Shown here: positions 9,572 to 18,901 of the stretch, in pieces
Layout of the letters: each line of letters begins with the position of its first letter
Position numbering within the stretch: position 1 is the first letter of the stretch
Source: CAZPUS01 sp964589825
GTDB lineage: Bacteria > Fibrobacterota > Chitinivibrionia > Chitinivibrionales > WJKA01
Direction of reading: 5' to 3'
DNA: 64,000 nucleotides
Assembly (NCBI GenBank): GCA_964589825.1
Contig: CAZPUS010000005.1
Coordinates: 51,858-115,857 of the forward strand
The notes under the pieces: model-generated
Seen by the model: only the letters and a program-made list of their open reading frames with translations
Told to the model about the DNA's origin: nothing
Database searches by the model: none
Position numbers and translations under genes: made by a program

Positions 9572-10132
9572 ATGCATACTTGCATGTACACTGAAAACTG
9601 CTTTTCATTATCCCCCGGATGGCGGCGGCGGCTACAAAAGGCATGCGGCAGTGAGCCTGGCGAGTTTCTTTATGTCAAGGTTGCCACACAGATGCTTTAC
9701 GTGGTGCGTAATAGTGAATCCGTTCGGGAATTTGCGGTTTCGACCTCCCGAAACGGAATTGGATCGCAGGACGGATCGTTGCGGACACCACCGGGAATTC
9801 ATCGCATATACCGCAAGATCGGAGCGGGCGTGCCGCCGGGACGGATTTTCGAGAGCAGGTGCGATACCGGTATCGACTGCACATATGATCGTCACCAGAA
9901 TTCGGAACGCCGACAGGTGCTCACCAGGATACTGTGGCTGCAGGGCTGTGAGCCGGGCCTTAACCGGGGTGAGGGGATCGATTCCCTCAGCAGGTATATT
10001 TATATTCACGGCACCAATAACGAAGAGAAGATCGGTACGCCGAATTCTCACGGATGCATTACCATGAAAAACAACGAAGTAATTGAATTATTCGATATGG
10101 TGGAGGAGGGGTGTATTGTTATTATCGATTGA
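9572..10132 (+). CDS. L,D-transpeptidase (YkuD domain)
   Basis: Crosslinks peptidoglycan stem peptides, or attaches proteins to them, through a cysteine thiol. The YkuD core is complete: SLRTPPGIHRI, then YIYIHGTNN, then SHGCITM near the C terminus, with the catalytic Cys in SHGC. There is no clear signal peptide. The start is uncertain: ATG at 9572 is used, but ATG 9584 or GTG 9512 are possible and none has a good ribosome site. If it acts in the periplasm, the export signal is not obvious. Its 3' end overlaps the Mur ligase gene, which ties it to wall synthesis or recycling. Confidence 0.8.
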   Translation: MHTCMYTENCFSLSPGWRRRLQKACGSEPGEFLYVKVATQMLYVVRNSESVREFAVSTSRNGIGSQDGSLRTPPGIHRIYRKIGAGVPPGRIFESRCDTGIDCTYDRHQNSERRQVLTRILWLQGCEPGLNRGEGIDSLSRYIYIHGTNNEEKIGTPNSHGCITMKNNEVIELFDMVEEGCIVIID

Positions 10133-11507
10133 CGGGGTGGAATGTAAAAAGGTTCATTTTATCGGTATTTACGGAAGTGGGATGAGCGCGCTGGCGCAGT
10201 TTTTGTGTCAAAGCGGATGTGAGGTGACGGGCTCCGACCGCGGTATGGGCAATGCCGCCACCGAGCAAATACACTCATGTCTTTCTGGTGCGGGATGTCG
10301 AATATACCCCCAGGATGCAACGGTACCCGACAGCTCACACGATGCGTGTATAGTATCAACCGCGATCGAGGAGTCGATTCCGGATGTGCAGAAGGCAAAT
10401 GAGCTGCGCATACCGCTTTTTCACCGCTCGCGTCTTCTCGGGGCCATCGCACATCAAACCAGAATGATTGCGGTTGCGGGTACAAGCGGTAAATCGAGTG
10501 TGAGTGCAATGATACTGGAGATACTTATGCAAGCAGGGCTCGATCCGTCGTTTATTGCCGGTGCACGTACAAAAGCGCTTATTGAACGGGGAGTCTACGG
10601 TAATGCGTGGAAAGGAGAATCGGATATACTCATCGCCGAAGCGGATGAAAGCGATGGGTCGCTCGTCAATTACGAGCCATATCTGAGTGTTATTCTGAAT
10701 CTATCAAAAGATCATAAATCGGTCGATGAAGTCCGGCGTATGTTTCATGCACTGCAGCGAAATTCGTCTGCGTGTATAGTCAACAGGGACGATCCGGGGC
10801 TCGATGAGATAAATGCCGATGCGGCATTCGGCACAGGAGAGACCGTTACGTACCGTATCGGCGATGTGGGATGCCGCTCCCTGGCATGCGAATTTACGTT
10901 TAACGGTGATCCCTGCCGTCTTGCAATGCCCGGGAGGCATAATGTCTACAACTTTTCTGCCGCCGCCGCAGTGTGCGAGCGGCTCGGGATTGCACGTTCA
11001 CAGGTGCTTTCCGCCGCTTCGCGGATGCAGGGGGTAAAACGGCGTTTCGAGATACGGTATGCGTCGAGCCGTGGCACGGTTATTGACGACTATGCGCATA
11101 ATCCCGCCAAAATCGCCGCTGCGCTGCAGGCGGCACAGAAAATATCGAAACGGGTGATTGCGCTCTTTCAGCCGCACGGATTTAAACCTCTGGAATTTTT
11201 TCGTGACGAGTTGATTGACTGCCTGCGCAGATATGTGCGTACAGACGATGTCGTGATACTCCTTCCGGTCTATTATGCGGGCGGTACGGCCCCAAAGCGT
11301 ATCCACTCAGCTGACATAGCGGGCGCACTGGAGGATGCACCGTTCGACATATGCAGCGTCTCCTCCCGTGACGAATGCAGCCGTTGTGTGCAACGTATCT
11401 TCAGAGAGGCGGATACGCTTTTGCTTATGGGTGCTCGTGATCCCTCGCTTTCCTCCTATGCCGAAGAGCTGACAGGGATCGTCCGTACACGCCTTACTTC
11501 TGCTTAG
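10116..11507 (+). CDS. MurC/Mpl-type Mur ligase
   Basis: ATP-dependent ligase that joins an amino acid or peptide to UDP-N-acetylmuramate. About 463 aa with three domains: an N-terminal Rossmann domain (GIYGSGMSALAQF), a central ATPase (AVAGTSGKSSVSAMI, EADESDGS, NRDDPG) and a C-terminal domain (RRFE, VIDDYAHNPAKI). These order as in MurC and Mpl. The P-loop reads GTSGKSS instead of GTHGKTT and the C-terminal motif HNPAKI instead of HHPTEI, so it is a divergent member. I cannot decide between MurC and the recycling enzyme Mpl. Start: TTG at 10116 has GGAGGAGG upstream and overlaps the transpeptidase by 17 bp. GTG 10137 is an alternative. Confidence 0.8.
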   Translation: MLLSIDGVECKKVHFIGIYGSGMSALAQFLCQSGCEVTGSDRGMGNAATEQIHSCLSGAGCRIYPQDATVPDSSHDACIVSTAIEESIPDVQKANELRIPLFHRSRLLGAIAHQTRMIAVAGTSGKSSVSAMILEILMQAGLDPSFIAGARTKALIERGVYGNAWKGESDILIAEADESDGSLVNYEPYLSVILNLSKDHKSVDEVRRMFHALQRNSSACIVNRDDPGLDEINADAAFGTGETVTYRIGDVGCRSLACEFTFNGDPCRLAMPGRHNVYNFSAAAAVCERLGIARSQVLSAASRMQGVKRRFEIRYASSRGTVIDDYAHNPAKIAAALQAAQKISKRVIALFQPHGFKPLEFFRDELIDCLRRYVRTDDVVILLPVYYAGGTAPKRIHSADIAGALEDAPFDICSVSSRDECSRCVQRIFREADTLLLMGARDPSLSSYAEELTGIVRTRLTSA

Positions 11508-11604
11508 AAGCAGCGTCCGACGTTTTTTTCTTTTTCGGACGGCTTTTCCCGTAGCTTCCCGCGATTATCTTACCTTTTCTGGTACGGATATCACCTTTTC
11601 CCAT
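11494..11604 (-). CDS. 30S ribosomal protein bTHX
   Basis: 36-aa basic protein. It starts MGKGDIRTRKGKI, followed by AGSYGKSRPKKKK, which matches bTHX (Thx/S31e), the tiny protein that sits in the head of the 30S subunit in Thermus and many FCB bacteria. AAAGGATC lies 8 nt before the ATG. The last 14 bp overlap, antisense, the 3' end of the Mur ligase gene. The gene is easily missed because of its size. Confidence 0.88.
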   Translation of the reverse strand: MGKGDIRTRKGKIIAGSYGKSRPKKKKTSDAASKQK

Positions 11605-11637
11605 ACAAGATCCTTTCGAAAATGGTTAACGCAGTAT

Positions 11638-11658
11638 ATATCCGCCGTGTGCGGATAT
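11638..11658. other. Perfect 8-bp hairpin between hisS and bTHX gene
   Basis: ATATCCGC (11638-11645) and GCGGATAT (11651-11658) form a perfect stem with a CGTGT loop. It is 34 bp upstream of the bTHX start and has no T tract on either strand. It could be an RNA element in the bTHX leader or an operator. Confidence 0.4.
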
Positions 11659-11733
11659 GGTTGTTTCAGTGTTTGGGCGTAATCTATGCAAATAGTTACG
11701 TATGTTCCACGAATCTGTTCGTATCGGGCATCA

Positions 11734-13038
11734 TCAGGTCCCCGCAGCCCTGCTTCTCTGGACCACAAGATCGAGAAGCTTTGCATAGTCGAGCCGGTGT
11801 TCTTCACCCGAGGTCATATCCTTGAGGATTGCGTCACCTTCGGCGTGGAGTGACTCTTTCATTATTATACACAGGCGTGCGCCTGTTGCATGTGCCTGTT
11901 TCATCTGTTTGGCGATGCCGACCGGCTTGAGACTGTATTCGCACGAAACCGCCTCATCACGGAGGCGCCGGGTGATAGTCAGCGGCTCATGCGGCAGCAG
12001 CGATTTGTCTGCGGCAATGTAGACCGTGCATCGGGATGGGGAGGGCACCGGCATTTTTTTGTGTTGCATAAGATGGGCGAGTACTACATCGCCGGCTGCA
12101 AAACCGGTTGCGGGGGTGGGCGGTCCGCCGTAGGTCTGTACCAGGTGATCGTAGCGTCCTCCGCCGGCTATGGCGCGAAACGATTTCATGGTATCGAAAA
12201 GCTCGAACACGATACCGGTATAGTAGGCCAGTCCCCGTACAATACCGATGTCGAATCTGATGTAGTTACCAAGACCGTAGCGTTCGATAAGTGAAAAAAG
12301 AGTGCGGAGATTTTCGAGCTCTTCGAGATCGGGATTGAGCACGCCAATATCGTCAAGCGACTGTGCAGAAAATATCTCACCGATACGGCTTCGGCATTTA
12401 TGCTGCGGTACGAGCTCACGCAGTTTTTCTTCGTACTGATTCTGCTCCATTTTACTCTTTTTGTCAAGAAGCGCAAATATCGCCGGGACTGCATCAGGGC
12501 TGATTCCTTCACCAATAAACAGCTGCTCCAGCAGTGTTCTGCTTGAAATGTGAACCGCAAAATCGGTTCCTTCGAATCCGAGTGCACGCATCATATCGAT
12601 GGTGGCGCAGATAAGCTCCGCATCGGCACTTACACCCGCGACACCAAGTATATCCATATTGAGCTGAAAAAATTCCCGAAGCCGTCCTTTCTGCATTCGT
12701 TCGTATCTGAAAAGACGCGGAATCGAATACCACCGCAGCGGGTATTTGAGTGAATTCGCCCGTGCGGCCACCATTCGTGCAAGCGAGGGAGTCATCTCGG
12801 GACGAAGCGATATATTGCGTCGGCTTTTATCCTGGAACGAATAAAGCTGTTTTTCGATCTCTTCGCCGCTTTTCTGGGTGTAGAGCTCGAGATGTTCGAA
12901 CATCGGTGCGTCGTAAAGTTCGAACGCATAGTTGTGGCATACGTCATGCCATCGCGAAAAGATGTGCTCGCGAATGTAAAGCGTTTCTTCTCCGGGATAA
13001 AAATCGCGCGTTCCCTTGGGTGGATTGATCTGTTTCAT
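11734..13038 (-). CDS. hisS: Histidyl-tRNA synthetase
   Basis: Class II aminoacyl-tRNA synthetase that charges tRNA-His. 434 aa, the usual length. Motif 1 region PPKGTRDFYP opens the protein. Motif 2 reads YSIPRLFRYERMQKGRLREF. The histidine-specific motifs are GIVRGLAYYTG and GGGRYD. A C-terminal anticodon-binding domain follows (about 330-430, from CTVYIAAD). The bTHX gene lies downstream on the same strand, and the SprT-like gene is 4 bp upstream, so the three are probably one unit. Confidence 0.96.
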   Translation of the reverse strand: MKQINPPKGTRDFYPGEETLYIREHIFSRWHDVCHNYAFELYDAPMFEHLELYTQKSGEEIEKQLYSFQDKSRRNISLRPEMTPSLARMVAARANSLKYPLRWYSIPRLFRYERMQKGRLREFFQLNMDILGVAGVSADAELICATIDMMRALGFEGTDFAVHISSRTLLEQLFIGEGISPDAVPAIFALLDKKSKMEQNQYEEKLRELVPQHKCRSRIGEIFSAQSLDDIGVLNPDLEELENLRTLFSLIERYGLGNYIRFDIGIVRGLAYYTGIVFELFDTMKSFRAIAGGGRYDHLVQTYGGPPTPATGFAAGDVVLAHLMQHKKMPVPSPSRCTVYIAADKSLLPHEPLTITRRLRDEAVSCEYSLKPVGIAKQMKQAHATGARLCIIMKESLHAEGDAILKDMTSGEEHRLDYAKLLDLVVQRSRAAGT

Positions 13039-13042
13039 TGAC

Positions 13043-13840
13043 TTAACGCCGGCGCCTTTTTTTTCTTATTTGTTTTTTCATTTTTCGTATCACCCCGGGC
13101 AGGTGCGTCTGCTCCCAGCGATACCATTTCTCATGGCAAAAATACTTTTTTTCCACACGTCTGAATTCCGGGGTGTGAATGCGTCGCGTGCCGTTTTTTG
13201 TATAGGGCGGACAGGCAATGTGGCACATTTCGTGGTGTACTATTCCGTATATGGCGAAATCAGGAACAGATGGATGATCGTAGACACCCGCGATCGTGAT
13301 GACATTGACCGCGTCATTATTATCGTTTCTCATTGACGTGTGATACGAGGTGCGTGAGCCGTAGCGACCCCAGCGTATCAGTGAAGTGAGTCTGTTGCCA
13401 AAATAGGTGTTGTTTAATTCATCGAACACCTCACGCAGATCGTATCGTGTACCGGCAGTTACAAACGGGATACGGGTGGTGCTGATACTTCGCTGCGCAG
13501 AGGCATGGCCTTTTTTTTCCATATAGTGCCATATACGGGCTTCTATCTCCTGCTTTTTGCGTTGTGCATTTGAAGATAGTCTTCGATTGCGTGAACGTGA
13601 TATCTGCAGCTGTGCCCACTCTATCAGGCTGTGTTTGATATCCATTGGGGCGCGGTCGAGAAATGCGGGAATGGTAAGCTGTGCAGGATGCGGCGGGCGG
13701 GGAAAGGTTATACGCCAGCTTTTTTTGAGTCTGGGGGCGATTTTTACGGTAATATCGATAATACCCCGGGACTGTATAAGTGATGTAAGGCCTTGATTAT
13801 CGTATAGATTAAGGGTGGTTTGCAGATGCTGTATACTCAT
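13043..13840 (-). CDS. SprT-like zinc metalloprotease domain protein
   Basis: 265 aa. The C-terminal half has the SprT-like pattern: EVFDELNNTYFGNRL, then IRWG, then YGIVHHEMCHIA, which holds the HExxH zinc site (HEMCH), then HTPEFRRVEKKY with a downstream His as probable third ligand. The N-terminal 120 residues have no family I know. The C terminus is very basic (KKQIRKKRRRR), which suggests nucleic-acid contact. SprT/Spartan domains cut DNA-bound proteins in eukaryotes; bacterial roles are little known. The 4-bp gap to hisS suggests cotranscription. Confidence 0.75.
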   Translation of the reverse strand: MSIQHLQTTLNLYDNQGLTSLIQSRGIIDITVKIAPRLKKSWRITFPRPPHPAQLTIPAFLDRAPMDIKHSLIEWAQLQISRSRNRRLSSNAQRKKQEIEARIWHYMEKKGHASAQRSISTTRIPFVTAGTRYDLREVFDELNNTYFGNRLTSLIRWGRYGSRTSYHTSMRNDNNDAVNVITIAGVYDHPSVPDFAIYGIVHHEMCHIACPPYTKNGTRRIHTPEFRRVEKKYFCHEKWYRWEQTHLPGVIRKMKKQIRKKRRRR

Positions 13841-13946
13841 GGCTTTTTTGAATCAGGGGCTCCACTAATGTATTTTATGTAATTTGTAAAAAATAGTTAA
13901 TTCAAAAACGGCAGTACTATTATCCAAAGATCAAGGAGTATCTATT

Positions 13947-16025
13947 ATGAGTAACGAGATTCTGACAAAAGTCGGTGACAATATCCGCCTGCTCACTGTA
14001 GGCATGACAGAAAAAGCGAAGTCGGGGCATCCCGGCGGTGCAATGGGCGGTGCCGATTTTATGGCGGTGCTTTTTACCGAATTTCTGAATTTTAATCCCG
14101 ACAACATGGCATGGGAGCATCGTGACCGTTTTTTTCTCGATCCGGGTCACATGTCGCCGATGCTGTATTCGACGCTTTCATTTTTCGGCGCATACTCACT
14201 CGATGATATTGCTCAGTTTCGCCAGTGGGGAAGTCCTACGCCGGGGCATCCCGAACGGGACGTTACACGGGGTGTCGAAAACACATCGGGTCCTCTTGGC
14301 CAGGGCCACAGCATGGCGCTGGGCTCTGCAATCGCGGAGCGTTTTATGGCGGCACGATTCGGTGAATGGATGAGTCATAAGACATATGCGTTCATATCCG
14401 ACGGTGGCATACAGGAAGAGATATCGCAGGGTGTCGGAAGACTCGCGGGGCACTATGGTGTAGGCAATCTCATACTTTTTTACGATGCAAACGATATCCA
14501 GCTATCCACGCCCACTGCGGAGGTTACGAGCGAAGATACGGCAAAGAAGTATGAAGCGTGGGGGTGGCATGTGGAGCAGATTGACGGACACGATTTTGAC
14601 CAGATACGAGGTGCACTCAAGCGTGCAAATGAGCAGACGCAGCGGCCCTCGATAATAATCGCAAAGACGATTCTTGGCAAGGGGGTTTGTGATGAGACAG
14701 GCAACCAGATGGAGCCGTCCTCCGAAATTCACGGCAAACCGGTATCAAAAGCAGGGGCGTGTTTTCAGCAGACCGTGCAGAGACTCGGTGCGGATCCTGA
14801 AAACCCGTTCGTCATTTTTCCCGAAGTTGCGGAATATATCGAGAAGGTGAAAGAGCAAAAACGTGCATATGTAAAGGAATGCGCCCAGAAACGACAGAAG
14901 TGGGAAGAGGAGAATCCCGAGCTGTCGAAGAAGCTGAAATCGTTTATGGACGGTACTGCGGCGAAATTCGATTTCAGTTCGGTAGAGCAGAAATCGGGTG
15001 CAGCGACGCGTAAGGCTTCCGGAGCGGTCCTAGCCGAGTTCGCTAACAACATCGATAACATGATTGTTGCGTCCGCCGATCTATCCGACAGTGACAACAC
15101 TAATTCGTTTCTCAAAAATACCAGGGCGTTTACACGGGGTGATTTTTCGGGCCAGTTTCTCCAGTGCGGAGTCTCGGAATTGACTATGGGCGGCATAATG
15201 AATGGAATTGCCGCACACGGCGGCGTTATTCCTGTGTGTGGTACCTTTTTTGTGTTCTCCGACTACATGAAGCCGGTCGTCAGGCTTGCCGCGCTCATGG
15301 AGCTTCCGGTCAAATACGTGTGGACGCACGATGCATTTCGCGTGGGTGAAGACGGCCCCACTCACCAGCCGGTTGAACAGGAAGCACAGATTCGCCTGCT
15401 CGAAAAAATGAACAATCATTCGGGTACACGCAGCATGATGGTGCTTCGTCCCGCCGATGCGCACGAGACGACCGTTGCGTGGAAAATGGCAATGGAGAAT
15501 ACTCATACACCCACCGCGCTGCTGCTTTCACGACAGGGTATAGAAGACGTCCCCGCACAGTCGGGCTCCAGTAGATACACAGATGCCCTGCAGGCGCAAA
15601 AAGGCGGATATATCGCCTATCGGGAAGGTGATGCGCCCGATATTATCCTGGTTGCCAATGGCTCGGAAGTTTCAACCTGTATTGCGGGTGCAAAGATACT
15701 CGCAGCGCAGAAATCCCTGAACGCGTGGGTGGTCTCTGCAATTTCGGATGCGGTTTTTATGGATCAGGATGAGCAGTATAAGAATTCGGTCATTCCCTTC
15801 GGCGTCCCCGTGCTCGGGTTTACCGCGGGACTTGCTACTGCCCTCGAGCCGCTGACAGGCCCGATGGGTAAAGCAATCGGTATGGAGAGCTTCGGTTTTT
15901 CGGCCCCGTATACCGTACTCGATGAAAAACTCGGATATACCGGCGAGAACGTGGCGCAAAAAGCACTTGCATATTTGAATGAATACGATGCGCTGAAGAA
16001 AAAACTTTCATCGGTAGTATGCTGA
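13947..16025 (+). CDS. tkt: Transketolase
   Basis: TPP-dependent transfer of two-carbon units between ketoses and aldoses in the non-oxidative pentose phosphate pathway. 692 aa, close to the usual 660-690. Visible are EKAKSGHPGGAMGGADF, PGHMSP, GPLGQGHSMALG and the pyrimidine-domain stretch THDAFRVGEDGPTHQPVEQ, the last very characteristic. The TPP motif reads SDGGIQEEIS with the closing Asn in FYDAND, so Ser replaces the first Gly of GDG. An AAGGAG site precedes the ATG. It fits with gnd at the left edge, though the two are 13 kb apart. Confidence 0.95.
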   Translation: MSNEILTKVGDNIRLLTVGMTEKAKSGHPGGAMGGADFMAVLFTEFLNFNPDNMAWEHRDRFFLDPGHMSPMLYSTLSFFGAYSLDDIAQFRQWGSPTPGHPERDVTRGVENTSGPLGQGHSMALGSAIAERFMAARFGEWMSHKTYAFISDGGIQEEISQGVGRLAGHYGVGNLILFYDANDIQLSTPTAEVTSEDTAKKYEAWGWHVEQIDGHDFDQIRGALKRANEQTQRPSIIIAKTILGKGVCDETGNQMEPSSEIHGKPVSKAGACFQQTVQRLGADPENPFVIFPEVAEYIEKVKEQKRAYVKECAQKRQKWEEENPELSKKLKSFMDGTAAKFDFSSVEQKSGAATRKASGAVLAEFANNIDNMIVASADLSDSDNTNSFLKNTRAFTRGDFSGQFLQCGVSELTMGGIMNGIAAHGGVIPVCGTFFVFSDYMKPVVRLAALMELPVKYVWTHDAFRVGEDGPTHQPVEQEAQIRLLEKMNNHSGTRSMMVLRPADAHETTVAWKMAMENTHTPTALLLSRQGIEDVPAQSGSSRYTDALQAQKGGYIAYREGDAPDIILVANGSEVSTCIAGAKILAAQKSLNAWVVSAISDAVFMDQDEQYKNSVIPFGVPVLGFTAGLATALEPLTGPMGKAIGMESFGFSAPYTVLDEKLGYTGENVAQKALAYLNEYDALKKKLSSVVC

Positions 16026-16073
16026 GTAGGCGGATAGACGGGGGCAATTAACGCGATACGAACGGAGGTAGTG

Positions 16074-16604
16074 ATGAAAATAGGTGTGGTGAGTGATACT
16101 CACAGAAACAGAAGACTGCTGCAGCAGGTTGTCGACTGGCTCGTACAGACGCATTCTATTGCCGTATTGTATCATCTTGGTGATGATTACGACGATACGT
16201 CCAGTATATCGGATAAAGGAGTAGAGATATATCAGGTTCCCGGGATATATCATCCCGGCTATCGCAGCGGAAGCCTGGAGCCTGTCGTACGACACACCGT
16301 GATGGGCCTTAATGTGCTTTTGGTACACAGCCTCGATCAGGATGTGTCACAGGAGGATGTGCTGAGTTCCGATATCGTGCTGTATGGACATACGCACGAT
16401 GCTACGATTCGGATCGAAGACGGCGTATTGTTCATGAATCCCGGCCACCTGAAGGGCAAGAGGGATAAAAACCGGGATTCATCCTTTGGTATGCTCGACA
16501 TACAGAACGAGAACATATATGCGTCTTTGTACGATATAAAATACGGAGAGCTCCAGAAGGTCCCGATTTCACGTTCGGGAGCCGGGCTCTACAAACATAT
16601 ATAG
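16074..16604 (+). CDS. YfcE/MJ0936-type metallophosphoesterase
   Basis: 176-aa calcineurin-like phosphoesterase. The metal ligands are in SDTH (DxH), HLGDDYDD (GD), the His of LLVHS and YGHTHD (GHxH), followed by the family ending MNPGHL. Family members hydrolyse phosphodiesters such as bis-pNPP in vitro; the natural substrate is not known. ATG 16074 is preferred over GTG 16071 because GGAGG lies 6 nt before it. It follows tkt by 48 bp and may be cotranscribed. Confidence 0.85.
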   Translation: MKIGVVSDTHRNRRLLQQVVDWLVQTHSIAVLYHLGDDYDDTSSISDKGVEIYQVPGIYHPGYRSGSLEPVVRHTVMGLNVLLVHSLDQDVSQEDVLSSDIVLYGHTHDATIRIEDGVLFMNPGHLKGKRDKNRDSSFGMLDIQNENIYASLYDIKYGELQKVPISRSGAGLYKHI

Positions 16605-16901
16605 CGGCCCATTCTTTCCATATGACCCGGGGCATCGGAGGAAAGGAGCACGTTTTTTACATTATTTTTTTTTGCCGAAAATACGGGTAATGACATTGCC
16701 GGCGAATTGAAAAGAAACAGGATGCCATTGATATTGATTCGTATGGCTGTTACCTAAATTGATCGGCTTTGTTCGCGAAATTTGGAGCCATCCCCTCGCG
16801 TTTGCATCCGCAAAAAAAGAACCTGTGAACAACGTCGACCCATTATTTCCGGGAATGCAATCATCGTAGGGCTTACCGCATTGTTCATATAAACTTTGCG
16901 G

Positions 16902-17858
16902 TCAGCTTGAGTGAGTAGTATCTGCCAGCGAATCCCTGAATTCATAAAACGTGGTATTATCGGTATACAGGGCGAATACCCGTTCGAACTCGTCTGTATC
17001 CTCAAAGCCTACCTTTGCAGCGATCTCGGCAGCCATGGTTTTGGGATGGATGTAAAGGTGATGTTTTGCCCGATTAATTCTGACATGGTTGATGAACTCT
17101 TCTATAGACATACCGAGTTCTTTTTGGAAAAGACTCTGTAGAAACGCTTCGCCGGTGACGAGGTCCTGGCAAACGATTTTTGGCGTAAGATGAGGCAGGT
17201 AATAAAGTTTTTCGATATATTTACAGGCTTTCTGTACTTCCTTGTCCATTATCGAAAGGCGCATTCGGGTAAGAAATCGCTGCTTATCCCTCGTGTCATG
17301 AAAGAACGCGATGGTTGCCCAAATAAGCCCTGCACAAATGAGCAGGATGGCAATATGAATGATATGCGTTCTAAGCCATGAAAATACCGTGTGCAGATGG
17401 AGGAATCGTCCCACGCGTACAATAAAGCTGAGGTTTTTGGTGGTATCTCGCTGGGTGTCCGCTGCATAGAATGTGTCGGTAAAGGTCGCTGCATGTGCAG
17501 AATCCTCACGGGCCGCAGAATCTGCGGTTGTTTTTGTGAGCGATTCTTTTGTCATATGCGAATCGGATACTGCGGCAGTGGAATCGTCGATAGCACTATC
17601 CCGGATAGTAGTATCAAACGTATCCTTATCCGTCGGGACAGTCGGTTCGGTCAGACTGTCGAGTAGATTATCGACCGAGTTCTGTATGAGCGAATCGGAA
17701 ATCGTGACCGTTGTATCCGACTTGACAACGGAGGAATCAACCGTCGAATCTGACTGCGGCGGTTCCGCCCATGCGGATGAACCCACAAACAGAAAAAACG
17801 ATATCAAAAATGGGAAAAAACCCCGCGCTGCAGCGTTAAGTAGTGAAACTGGTCGCAT
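16902..17858 (-). CDS. Membrane-anchored AraC-type regulator
   Basis: About 318 aa. It begins with a signal or anchor (FFPFLISFFLFVGSSAWAEP), then about 110 residues very rich in Ser, Thr and Asp, then a transmembrane segment (HIAILLICAGLIWATIAFF), then a cytosolic C-terminal AraC double helix-turn-helix (LFQKELGMSIEEFINHVRI, NRAKHHL, AAEIAAKVGFEDTDEFERVF). So a low-complexity periplasmic part is joined through the membrane to a DNA-binding domain. The long frame could start at 17999, but ATG 17858 sits right before the hydrophobic segment. It is divergent from the outer membrane protein gene at 18198, a likely target (inference). Confidence 0.75.
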   Translation of the reverse strand: MRPVSLLNAAARGFFPFLISFFLFVGSSAWAEPPQSDSTVDSSVVKSDTTVTISDSLIQNSVDNLLDSLTEPTVPTDKDTFDTTIRDSAIDDSTAAVSDSHMTKESLTKTTADSAAREDSAHAATFTDTFYAADTQRDTTKNLSFIVRVGRFLHLHTVFSWLRTHIIHIAILLICAGLIWATIAFFHDTRDKQRFLTRMRLSIMDKEVQKACKYIEKLYYLPHLTPKIVCQDLVTGEAFLQSLFQKELGMSIEEFINHVRINRAKHHLYIHPKTMAAEIAAKVGFEDTDEFERVFALYTDNTTFYEFRDSLADTTHSS

Positions 17859-18197
17859 AATTCCAAATATACTACCTGCGCGGGACTCTATCATAAAGCG
17901 CGCGTACGATGGTATTTTATTCGAATCGGTAAGAGAGCCATTCAATTGAAATTCACACCGCGTGATATGGTATGCGACATCGGTTGCATCCTTCACCACT
18001 GCGGTGTTTTCGAAAATCGGGAGCTGCAGAGGTGAGCGCAGCCGGAATTTATCAAAAACACAACCGCATAACGGTCCGGTGAAGAGTCTATCGAAATAAT
18101 CGATCGATTCAGGTGCAAAGAGAACAACGAGGGTTGTATTTTATCGAGTGTAGTGATAATGAACCGTAAATACGTAACAACAACAAGGAGAAGTAAT
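17859..18197. other. Divergent promoter region between regulator and barrel gene
   Basis: 339 bp without a convincing gene. It should hold the promoters of the AraC-type regulator and of the barrel protein and any operator for the regulator. I see no clear inverted repeat. Confidence 0.35.
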
Positions 18198-18827
18198 ATG
18201 CAAAGGATAGGGTTGTATATGGTTATGGCAGTAGTGTGCTGCGGTATGTTTTCGGCCCTCGAGGCCTACAGCAGGTATACGCATGTGCAGATTGGTCCAC
18301 AGTGGCCCGAAGACCTGAAGGGTGTTGCATGGAACGCGGGTCTGGAGTCGGGTGCGGAATTCGATCAGATAATAACCGTGGGTGGCGGGCTCAATTTTTT
18401 ATGGAAGACCGAGGTGAGTGACAGTGAGGATGTTTCCACCACGCCGGTTACGAAAATCGATACCTCGAAAACCGGGCGCTATATGGTTCCTGTCTACGCG
18501 ACACTCGGTATCGATCCGCAGCCGCAGCTGATCGTGCACCCGGTGCTCAAGATAGATGTCGGTCTCAACACCATGTACTACAGCCACAGGGAATACGACA
18601 GGGATAAGGAAAAGCTTGTTAAAGCCGATACCTCGAGCGGGTTTTATTTTGGTCCTTTTGTACGGGTGGGTCTCGAAGGGGTATACGATCTCGGAGAGAC
18701 GGTGTCGGCACGTGCGGGATGTAGCTGGAGCTGGTCGAAGGTAAAGAAAAACGCGGAAAATGCCGGGCATTACGAACGGCCCATGAGTGGATTCGGGATG
18801 TGTGTGGGGCTGCGTTTCCGTATGTGA
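18198..18827 (+). CDS. Outer membrane beta-barrel protein
   Basis: 209 aa with a Sec signal peptide (MQRIGLYMVMAVVCCGMF, cleavage near SALEA). The rest shows alternating hydrophobic strands with Gly and aromatic residues (FYFGPFVRVGLEGVYDLGE, GFGMCVGLRFRM), as in small porin-like barrels, and ends in a strand with Phe third from the end. No family recognised. ATG 18198 is chosen over the frame start at 18153 because AAGGAG lies 9 nt before it and the signal peptide starts there. Probably regulated by the divergent membrane AraC protein. Confidence 0.65.
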   Translation: MQRIGLYMVMAVVCCGMFSALEAYSRYTHVQIGPQWPEDLKGVAWNAGLESGAEFDQIITVGGGLNFLWKTEVSDSEDVSTTPVTKIDTSKTGRYMVPVYATLGIDPQPQLIVHPVLKIDVGLNTMYYSHREYDRDKEKLVKADTSSGFYFGPFVRVGLEGVYDLGETVSARAGCSWSWSKVKKNAENAGHYERPMSGFGMCVGLRFRM

Positions 18828-18901
18828 GCAGGCTGGGCGTGACAAAAATTATGCCCGAAGCAATAGAGCAAAAATGCAGTAGCGGAGGGCGTGGAAGGCG
18901 G

